DNA of 26,354 bases, taken from positions 1-26,354 of the forward strand of contig JBIOUF010000179.1 in the NCBI GenBank assembly GCA_044866695.1, in the 5' to 3' direction. Every line of letters starts with the position of its first letter. The stretch's first letter is position 1. The notes under the pieces are model-generated. The model worked only from the letters and a program-made list of their open reading frames with translations. It ran no database searches and had not been told where the DNA came from. The DNA comes from JBIOUF01 sp044866695. Its GTDB lineage: Bacteria; Actinomycetota; Actinomycetes; Propionibacteriales; Nocardioidaceae. The position numbers were made by a program, and so were the translations under genes. This document shows positions 14,362-20,352 of this stretch, piece by piece.

Positions 14362-15884
14362 CCTCCCCCGACCTCACCCGCCTTCCCGCCGCCGACCTGG
14401 CCCTGCGACTGGCGTCCGGAGAGACCTCGAGCGTCGCGGTGACGCAGGCGTTCCTGGAGCGCATCGCCGCGGTCGACCCGGCCGTGCACGCCTTCCTGCA
14501 CGTCGACGCGGAAGGGGTGCTCGCCGCGGCCACGGCCTCGGACGCGCGGCGGGCCGCGGGGGAGCCGCTGGGACCGCTGGACGGGGTGCCGGTGGCGGTC
14601 AAGGACGTCCTGGCCACCCGCGGGCTGCCCACCACCTGCGGCTCGCGGATCCTCCAAGGCTGGGTGCCGCCGTACGACGCCACCGTGGTCACCCGGCTAC
14701 GGGCGGCCGGCATGCCGATCCTGGGCAAGACCAACATGGACGAGTTCGCGATGGGGTCCTCCACCGAGCACTCGGCGTACGGGGCCACCCGCAACCCGTG
14801 GGACCTGTCCCGGATCCCCGGTGGCTCCGGCGGTGGGTCGGCCGCGGCGGTCGCCGCGTTCGAGACCCCGTGGGCGATCGGCACCGACACCGGCGGGTCG
14901 ATCCGGCAGCCCGGCGCGGTGACCGGCACGGTCGGGGTGAAGCCGACGTACGGCGGGGTCAGCCGCTACGGCCTGGTCGCCCTGGCCAACTCCCTGGACC
15001 AGGCGGGCCCGGTGACCCGCTCGGTGCTGGACGCCGCGCTGCTCCACGAGGCGGTCGCCGGCCACGACCCCCTGGACTCCACCTCGGCGCCACAGCCGGT
15101 CCCGGCGCTGGCGGACGCCGCGCGGCTCGGCGCCACGGGGGACGTCGACGGACTCAGGGTGGGGGTGGTGCGCGAGCTGACCGGGGAGGGCTACCAGGCC
15201 GGGGTCCAGGCCCGGTTCGACGACGCGCTGCGGCTGCTGGTCGACGCCGGGGCGGAGGTCGTCGAGGTGTCCTGCCCGTCGTTCCGCTACGCGCTGGCGA
15301 CGTACTACCTCATCTTGCCGGCCGAGGCCAGCTCCAACCTGGCCCGCTTCGACGCGATGCGCTACGGCCTGCGGGTGCTCCCGGACGGCGTGGCCGACCC
15401 CAGTGCCGAGGACGTCATGCGGGCGACCCGGGACGCCGGCTTCGGCGACGAGGTGAAGCGGCGGATCATGCTCGGCACGTACGCGCTGTCCAGCGGCTAC
15501 TACGACGCCTACTACGGACAGGCGCAGAAGGTGCGCACCCTCATCGTCCGCGACTTCGCCGCAGCCTTCGAGCGCGCCGACGTGCTGGTCAGCCCTACTG
15601 CGCCGACCACGGCGTTCCCGCTCGGCGAGAAGCTCGACGACCCGCTGGCCATGTACCTCAACGACGTGGCCACGATCCCGGCCAACCTCGCCGGCCTGCC
15701 GGCGATGTCGGTCCCGTCGGGGCTCGCCGACGAGGACGGGCTGCCCGCCGGCTTCCAGGTGCTCGCGCCGGCACTCGCCGACGACCGGCTCTACCGCGTC
15801 GGCGCCGCGCTCGAGACGCTGCTGGAGAAGGCCTGGGGCGGCCCGCTGCTGGACCGTGCCCCGGCGCTGGAGGTGACCGCGTGA
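14358..15884 (+). CDS. gatA: Asp-tRNA(Asn)/Glu-tRNA(Gln) amidotransferase subunit A
   Basis: A 508-aa amidase-signature enzyme releasing ammonia from glutamine for transamidation of Glu-tRNA(Gln) or Asp-tRNA(Asn). The Lys-cisSer-Ser triad is complete: Lys82 in AVKDVL, Ser157 in PGGSGGGSAAAVAA, and nucleophile Ser181 in GTDTGGSIRQPG. All three are offset by three from the S. aureus numbering I recall (79/154/178). The second Ser of the common GGSSGGS is Gly here; the cis-Ser itself is kept, so activity should be normal. GTG 14358 overlaps the gatC stop, and its own TGA overlaps the gatB GTG, giving tight coupling. Length is typical. Confidence 0.97.
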   Translation: MTSPDLTRLPAADLALRLASGETSSVAVTQAFLERIAAVDPAVHAFLHVDAEGVLAAATASDARRAAGEPLGPLDGVPVAVKDVLATRGLPTTCGSRILQGWVPPYDATVVTRLRAAGMPILGKTNMDEFAMGSSTEHSAYGATRNPWDLSRIPGGSGGGSAAAVAAFETPWAIGTDTGGSIRQPGAVTGTVGVKPTYGGVSRYGLVALANSLDQAGPVTRSVLDAALLHEAVAGHDPLDSTSAPQPVPALADAARLGATGDVDGLRVGVVRELTGEGYQAGVQARFDDALRLLVDAGAEVVEVSCPSFRYALATYYLILPAEASSNLARFDAMRYGLRVLPDGVADPSAEDVMRATRDAGFGDEVKRRIMLGTYALSSGYYDAYYGQAQKVRTLIVRDFAAAFERADVLVSPTAPTTAFPLGEKLDDPLAMYLNDVATIPANLAGLPAMSVPSGLADEDGLPAGFQVLAPALADDRLYRVGAALETLLEKAWGGPLLDRAPALEVTA

Positions 15885-17374
15885 CCACGACCGCCGTCTC
15901 GTTCGAGGAGGCCGTGGAGCGGTTCGACCCCGTGCTCGGCCTGGAGGTGCACGTCGAGCTGAACACCGTGTCGAAGATGTTCTGCGGGTGCGCGACGGTC
16001 TTCGGCGCCGAGCCCAACACCCAGGTCTGCCCGGTCTGCCTGGGCCTGCCCGGCTCGATGCCCGTGGTGAACGGGGCCGCCGTGGAGGCCGCGATCCGCA
16101 TCGGCCTGGCGCTGAACTGCTCGATCGCGGACTGGTGCCGCTTCGCGCGGAAGAACTACTTCTACCCCGACATGCCGAAGAACTTCCAGACCTCCCAGTA
16201 CGACGAGCCGATCGCCTACGACGGCTGGACCGAGGTCGACGTGGACGGCTCGACGTACCGCGTCGGCATCGAGCGGGCCCACATGGAGGAGGACACCGGC
16301 AAGTCGCTGCACGTCGGCGGCCGCACCGGCCGGATCCACGGCGCGGACCACTCGCTGGTCGACTACAACCGGGCCGGCATCCCGCTGGTCGAGATCGTCA
16401 CCAAGCCCGTCACGGGCACCGGCGCGCAGGCGCCCACGGTCGCGCGGGCCTACGTGGCGCACCTGCGTGAGCTGCTGCTCGCCCTCGGCGTCTCCGACGT
16501 CCGCATGGAGCAGGGGTCGCTGCGCTGCGACGTCAACCTGTCGCTCCGGCCGGACCCGGCCGCGCCGCTAGGGACCCGCTCGGAGACCAAGAACGTCAAC
16601 TCGCTGCGGTCGGTCGAGCGCGCCGTGCGGCACGAGGCGGTCCGGCAGGCCGGGATCCTCCTCGGCGGCGGCCGGGTCGTGCAGGAGACCCGGCACTGGC
16701 ACGAGGACACCGGGGTGACGACGTCTGGGCGGTCGAAGGAGGAGGCGGAGGACTACCGGTACTTCCCCGAGCCCGACCTGGTGCCGATCGCGCCGTCGGC
16801 GGAGTGGGTGGAGTCGCTGCGCGCCACCCTGCCGGAGCCTCCCGGAGCACGCCGGGCCAGGCTGCAGCAGCGGTGGGGCTTCTCCGACCTCGACATGCGC
16901 GACACGGTCGGCGCCGGCGCGCTGGAGCTGGTGGAGCAGACCGTCGCGGCCGGAGCCGCGCCGCAGGCCGCCCGCAAGTGGTGGCTCTCGGAGCTGGCCC
17001 GCCGGGCGAAGGCGGACGGACTCGCGCTGGCGGACCTGCCGGTGACCCCGGCCGCGGTCGCCCGGGTGCAGGCGCTGGTCGACGAAGGCACCGTCAACGA
17101 CAAGCTGGCCCGCCAGGTGCTCGACGGCGTGCTGGCCGGCGAGGGGACTCCCGACGAGGTGGTCGCCGCCCGTGGCCTGGCGGTCGTCTCCGACGACGCC
17201 GCCCTCTCCGAGGCGGTCGACGCCGCCATCGCGGCGAACCCCGACGTGGCGGCGAAGGTGCGCGACGGCAAGCTCGCCGCCGCCGGCGCCCTGATCGGCG
17301 CGGTGATGAAGCAGATGCGTGGCCAGGCCGACGCGGCCCGCGTCCGCGAGCTGATCCTGGACAGGCTCACCTGA
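15881..17374 (+). CDS. gatB: Asp-tRNA(Asn)/Glu-tRNA(Gln) amidotransferase subunit B
   Basis: A 497-aa subunit that phosphorylates the misacylated aminoacyl-tRNA and carries out amide transfer. Seen: VLGLEVHVELNT, a zinc-type four-Cys cluster (Cys35, Cys37, Cys50, Cys53), ARKNYFYPDMPKNFQTSQYD, HMEEDTGKS, DYNRAGIPLVEIVT, RCDVNLSLRP and the C-terminal YqeY-like tail domain ending in AALIGAVMKQMRG-type sequence that contacts tRNA. The start is GTG 15881, overlapping the gatA stop; the frame stays open far upstream only because it is a shadow of gatA. A hairpin follows the stop by 9 bases. Confidence 0.97.
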   Translation: MTTTAVSFEEAVERFDPVLGLEVHVELNTVSKMFCGCATVFGAEPNTQVCPVCLGLPGSMPVVNGAAVEAAIRIGLALNCSIADWCRFARKNYFYPDMPKNFQTSQYDEPIAYDGWTEVDVDGSTYRVGIERAHMEEDTGKSLHVGGRTGRIHGADHSLVDYNRAGIPLVEIVTKPVTGTGAQAPTVARAYVAHLRELLLALGVSDVRMEQGSLRCDVNLSLRPDPAAPLGTRSETKNVNSLRSVERAVRHEAVRQAGILLGGGRVVQETRHWHEDTGVTTSGRSKEEAEDYRYFPEPDLVPIAPSAEWVESLRATLPEPPGARRARLQQRWGFSDLDMRDTVGAGALELVEQTVAAGAAPQAARKWWLSELARRAKADGLALADLPVTPAAVARVQALVDEGTVNDKLARQVLDGVLAGEGTPDEVVAARGLAVVSDDAALSEAVDAAIAANPDVAAKVRDGKLAAAGALIGAVMKQMRGQADAARVRELILDRLT

Positions 17375-17383
17375 GTGGCCATG

Positions 17384-17403
17384 GGACCCCACGGATGGGG
17401 TCC
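17384..17403 (+). terminator. terminator-like hairpin after gatB
   Basis: GGACCCC (17384-17390), loop ACGGAT, GGGGTCC (17397-17403): a perfect 7-bp stem with a 6-base loop, 9 bases after the gatB stop. There is no U-tract, as usual in high-GC actinobacteria. It should end the ligA-gatCAB transcripts. Confidence 0.65.
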
Positions 17404-17426
17404 TACGGGCTTGCGCAGCTCCGGGT

Positions 17427-17513
17427 GTCTGCCAACATGACGGCTGGGCCCGCCAGGACTGCCGGCTCGACCCGCCAGGATTGACGGCTCGACCCGCCAG
17501 GATTGACGGCTCG
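17427..17513 (+). repeat. 22-bp tandem repeat array C (one 21-bp and three 22-bp units)
   Basis: Units at 17427 (21 bp, one T missing), 17448, 17470 and 17492. The last two are identical: ACCCGCCAGGATTGACGG plus CTCG. The first unit has CCAACAT, as in array B. The array lies between the convergent gatB and lipoprotein genes, downstream of the gatB hairpin, and is in the sense direction of gatB. Confidence 0.9.
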
Positions 17514-17551
17514 GCGTGGAGGGGTCAAGGGTGCGCGTGTCCCGGCCGGGG

Positions 17552-18721
17552 TCATGAGGTCCCGGGGTCGACCACGAGGATCCGGTCGTCCTCGGGGGCG
17601 GGGGTTCCGCGGCCGTCGCGGTTGCTCGTGGTGACCCACAGGTGCTCGCCGTCGGGCGCGACGACGACGGTGCGCATCCGGCCGTACCGCCCGACGAAGA
17701 ACGCGCGAGGGGTCCCGATGCCGTCCGCGCGCACCGGGACCCGCCACAGCCGCTCGCCGTGCAGCGCCGCCATCCACAGGTAGCCGTCGAGGTACGCCAG
17801 CCCCGAGGGGGACGCCTCGTCGGTGCGCCACTGCGCGAGCGGGTTCTCGAACTCGTCGAGGTCCCCGCGGCCCTCCAGGAGCGGCCACCCGTAGTTCGCG
17901 CCCTTGCGGACCAGGTTCAGCTCGTCCCAGACCGACGAGCCGAACTCGCTGGCCCACAGCCGGTCCCGGTCGTCGAACGCCAGGCCCTGCACGTTGCGGT
18001 GGCCCAGCGACCACACCGGCGAGCCGGGGGTCGGGTTCCCCGGCGCCGGGTCCCCGTCGCCGGTGATCCGCAGGATCTTGCCCGCCGGAGAGTCCGGGTC
18101 CTGGGCGAGCGACTCCTCGCCGGTCTCGCCGGTGGAGACGTACAGGTAGCCGTCCGGGCCGAAGGCCAGCCGGCCGCCGTCGTGGATGAAGCCGACCGGG
18201 ATGCCGGTCAGCACCGGCTGCGGGTCGCCCAGCGTCGAGCCGTCGAACCTGGCCCGCACGACCCGGTTGTCGCTCGCGGTGGAGTAGTAGGCGTAGACCA
18301 GGGAGTCCTCGGCGTACGTCGGCGACACCGCCAGCCCGAGCAGCCCGCCCTCGCCGGCGGGCGCCGCCTCGCCGAGCCGCCCGACCTCTCGCACGGCGCC
18401 GTCACGGAGGAGCAGCACGCGCGCGGAGTCCCGCTCGCCGACCAGTGCCGACCCGTCGGGGAGCACGGCGACGCCCCACGGAACGGCGAGCCCGTCGACC
18501 AGCGTGCCGACCACGCGCGGCGGGGACGGCCGCGGGGGACCGGGGCTCTCGGTGGGTCCGGCGGACCCGCTCGGGGTCTGCGAGGCCGCGGGTGCGGGCT
18601 CCGCGGGCGAGGGTGACGACGACCCTGCCGGCTCGCCGTCCCCGGAGCAGCCGGCGACCAGCGCGAGCAGCGGGACCACGGCGGCGGCGACCAGGGCGCG
18701 GGTGGGCAGGACCGGTCGCAT
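17552..18721 (-). CDS. lipoprotein with glucose/sorbosone dehydrogenase (GSDH) propeller
   Basis: A 389-aa exported lipoprotein. The signal peptide ends in the lipobox LVAGC with Cys25 as lipid-bearing residue, followed by a Ser/Pro/Ala-rich linker to about residue 70. The rest is a six-bladed propeller of the PQQ-dependent sugar dehydrogenase family: VPWGVAVLPDGSALVGERDS, GEGGLLGLAVSPTY, HDGGRLAFGPDGYLYVSTGE, GHRNVQGLAFDDRDRLWASEFG and DELNLVRKGANYGWPLLEG. It likely oxidises or binds a sugar at the outer face of the membrane; whether it holds PQQ cannot be decided. Position behind gatB matches LppZ of M. tuberculosis (from memory). The ATG at 18721 lies 6 bases after a TACCCT -10 box, so it is probably leaderless. 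Confidence 0.88.
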   Translation of the reverse strand: MRPVLPTRALVAAAVVPLLALVAGCSGDGEPAGSSSPSPAEPAPAASQTPSGSAGPTESPGPPRPSPPRVVGTLVDGLAVPWGVAVLPDGSALVGERDSARVLLLRDGAVREVGRLGEAAPAGEGGLLGLAVSPTYAEDSLVYAYYSTASDNRVVRARFDGSTLGDPQPVLTGIPVGFIHDGGRLAFGPDGYLYVSTGETGEESLAQDPDSPAGKILRITGDGDPAPGNPTPGSPVWSLGHRNVQGLAFDDRDRLWASEFGSSVWDELNLVRKGANYGWPLLEGRGDLDEFENPLAQWRTDEASPSGLAYLDGYLWMAALHGERLWRVPVRADGIGTPRAFFVGRYGRMRTVVVAPDGEHLWVTTSNRDGRGTPAPEDDRILVVDPGTS

Positions 18722-18733
18722 CCGGCCAGGGTA
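18722..18733 (-). promoter_or_regulatory. leaderless promoter of the GSDH lipoprotein gene
   Basis: On the minus strand TACCCT (18728-18733) precedes the ATG by 6 bases. No ribosome site is present. Confidence 0.5.
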
Positions 18734-18769
18734 CGGTCCGGCCTGGGCCGGGTGCTGGGAGTGGCAGGC

Positions 18770-18967
18770 TCAGCCCGTCGCGACCGTGCGCCCGCCCCGG
18801 GCGTCGAACCGCCCCTGGCACTCGCGCAGGAACGTCTCGGCCTCGAGCGACTCCAGCCGGCGCTGCGTGAGCGCCGTCGCGGCCACCAGGGCGTTGCGCC
18901 GGGCCTGCGACTGGCTGTCGACGGGCCACTGGCTCATTGCCCGCAGGATCTGCTTCGCCTTGGTCAT
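18770..18967 (-). CDS. hypothetical 65-aa protein
   Basis: I do not recognise this protein. It starts MTKAKQILRAMSQWPVDSQS, continues with an Ala/Leu/Arg-rich helical segment (ARRNALVAATALTQRRLESLEAETFLREC) and ends with a basic Gly/Arg tail. It is soluble, mostly helical and positively charged; a single Cys is present. The ATG at 18967 is preceded by GGAGCG at suitable spacing, and TAGGCT (19008-19013, minus strand) could be its -10 box, giving a 33-base leader. A longer frame upstream is Arg/Pro-rich and not credible. It is 48 bp before the lipoprotein gene start and on the same strand, so the two may be co-transcribed in part. Confidence 0.6.
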   Translation of the reverse strand: MTKAKQILRAMSQWPVDSQSQARRNALVAATALTQRRLESLEAETFLRECQGRFDARGGRTVATG

Positions 18968-19188
18968 GTCCACGCTCCGACCTCTGCGCCGTCCCTGGGT
19001 GGCTGCCAGCCTAGGCGCGCCGCGGTTCGTCGGAGTCAACACCATGTGACGATCAGGTGAACTGCGCCGCGCCGTCGGGCTCACCGCGATGAGTCTCGGG
19101 CTCTTCCCGGGTCGGACCACGAAGGGCAGGCTGGAACCTGCGCGACCGCAGCACGGGCGGCGGTCGGGCGGGGCGGACAGGAGGAGCG
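18968..19188. promoter_or_regulatory. divergent intergenic region, 65-aa protein and propeller protein
   Basis: This gap holds the TAGGCT -10 candidate for the minus-strand gene (19008-19013). Toward the plus-strand gene lies a small inverted repeat GCAGG-CTGGAA-CCTGC (19126-19141) and then ACAGGAGGAG directly before ATG 19189, a near-perfect ribosome site. No convincing plus-strand promoter could be picked; CAGGCT at 19127-19132 is one candidate and would put the inverted repeat over it. Confidence 0.4.
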
Positions 19189-20286
19189 ATGACACAGACG
19201 GTGGTGCTGGTCGGCACCCGCAAGGGGCTCTGGGTGGCCCGCAGCGAGGACCGGCGCTCGTGGCGGGTGGACGGCCCCGACGAGCTGATGAGCGAGGTGC
19301 ACGCGGTCGGGTTCGACGCGGGTGGGGACAGTCCACGCCTGTACGCCGCCAGCAAGCACTGGCACTGGGGACCCCAGCTGCGCCGGTCCGACGACGCGGG
19401 CCGCACCTGGCAGACCACGCCGGGCGGGGAGGTGGTCTTCCCCGAGCACACCGGCCGGTCCCTGGAGGCGGTCTGGGCGGTCGCCCCGTCGCGATCCGAG
19501 CCCGGCGTGGTGTGGGCCGGCACCGAGCCCTCGGCGCTGTTCCGCTCCACCGACCGGGGGGAGACGTTCTCCCTGGTCCGGTCGCTGTGGGACCACCCGC
19601 ACCGGGAGAAGTGGGGCGCCGGGTTCGGCGGGCAGGCGATCCACACCATCCTCCCGCACCCCACCGACCCGCAGCAGGTCACCGTGGCGATGTCGACCGG
19701 CGGGGTGTACCGCACCTTCGACGGCGGCGGCTCGTGGGCGCCGGCCAACGTGGGGATCAAGGCCGAGTTCATGCCGGGGGACGTCCAGTACCCCGAGTTC
19801 GGGCAGTGCGTGCACAAGGTGGCCCGGTCGGCCGGCGACCCGGGCCTGCTCTTCGCGCAGAACCACGGCGGGGTCTACCGCAGCGAGGACGCCGGGGACA
19901 CCTGGGTGTCGATCGCCGACGGGCTGCCCAGCGACTTCGGCTTCCCCGTGGTCGCGCACCCTCGTGACTCCGACACCCTCTACCTGTTCCCGCTCTCTGC
20001 CTCCGACGGGCGGTTCCCGCCGGACGGCGCGTGCCGGGTGTACCGCTCGACCGACCGCGGGGCGACCTGGGAGCCGCTGAAGGAGGGCCTGCCGGACGCC
20101 GGCTTCTACGCCGGGGTCATGCGCGACGCGATGTGCGCCGACCCGGCCGACACGGGCGAGCCGGTCGGGCTCTACTTCGGCACCCGCGACGGCACCGTCT
20201 TCGCCAGCGCGGACGAGGGCGAGACCTGGACCGTCCTGGCCGAGCACCTGCCCGACGTCCTCTGCGTGAAGGCGCACACCATCTGA
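19189..20286 (+). CDS. Asp-box (BNR-repeat) beta-propeller protein, cytoplasmic
   Basis: A 365-aa protein with six Asp-box motifs: SDDAGRTW (67-74), STDRGETF (120-127), TFDGGGSW (176-183), SEDAGDTW (232-239), STDRGATW (287-294) and SADEGETW (340-347). Six blades are implied. It starts MTQTVVLVGTRKGLWVA with no signal peptide or membrane helix, while most Asp-box proteins (sialidases, Vps10-like) are exported. The arginine triad of true sialidases is not evident, so sialidase is unlikely. From memory, this family (often labelled exo-alpha-sialidase or WD40/YVTN/BNR-like) is common in actinobacteria and often sits beside a MoaD/ThiS-like protein; none is seen here. ATG 19189 has a strong ribosome site. 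Function unknown. Confidence 0.8.
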   Translation: MTQTVVLVGTRKGLWVARSEDRRSWRVDGPDELMSEVHAVGFDAGGDSPRLYAASKHWHWGPQLRRSDDAGRTWQTTPGGEVVFPEHTGRSLEAVWAVAPSRSEPGVVWAGTEPSALFRSTDRGETFSLVRSLWDHPHREKWGAGFGGQAIHTILPHPTDPQQVTVAMSTGGVYRTFDGGGSWAPANVGIKAEFMPGDVQYPEFGQCVHKVARSAGDPGLLFAQNHGGVYRSEDAGDTWVSIADGLPSDFGFPVVAHPRDSDTLYLFPLSASDGRFPPDGACRVYRSTDRGATWEPLKEGLPDAGFYAGVMRDAMCADPADTGEPVGLYFGTRDGTVFASADEGETWTVLAEHLPDVLCVKAHTI

Positions 20287-20292
20287 GGCTCA

Positions 20293-20346
20293 CCGGCCCG
20301 TCTCGAAACCAGCGGCACCGTGGCACAGACCCAGCCCGCGGGCCGG
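20293..20346. terminator. 8-bp inverted repeat between convergent genes
   Basis: CCGGCCCG (20293-20300) and CGGGCCGG (20339-20346) are perfect complements across a 38-base loop. The pair fills the 66-bp gap between the convergent propeller and GH65 genes. It may act as a bidirectional terminator, though the loop is long. Confidence 0.3.
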
Positions 20347-20352
20347 TTCGGG

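Noticed and set aside
14820..14840. Possible loss of a catalytic Ser in GatA (GGSGGGS instead of GGSSGGS)
   Set aside because: The cis-Ser is the first Ser of that motif and is retained as Ser157; the changed position is the neighbouring residue.
14300..15880. Long in-frame upstream extension of gatB
   Set aside because: It is gatA read in another frame; GatB family sequence begins only at GTG 15881.
7380..17513. Peptides such as TARRTRIDGSA that appear in frames across the repeat arrays
   Set aside because: They recur only because the DNA unit recurs; a 22-bp period shifts frame at each unit, so no repeated protein is encoded.
7314..17513. Arrays as terminators or REP/BIME hairpins
   Set aside because: Same-direction units show no useful self-complementarity; gatB already has its own hairpin before array C.
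19189..20286. Calling the propeller protein a sialidase
   Set aside because: Asp boxes alone do not define sialidase; no signal peptide and no evident arginine triad.
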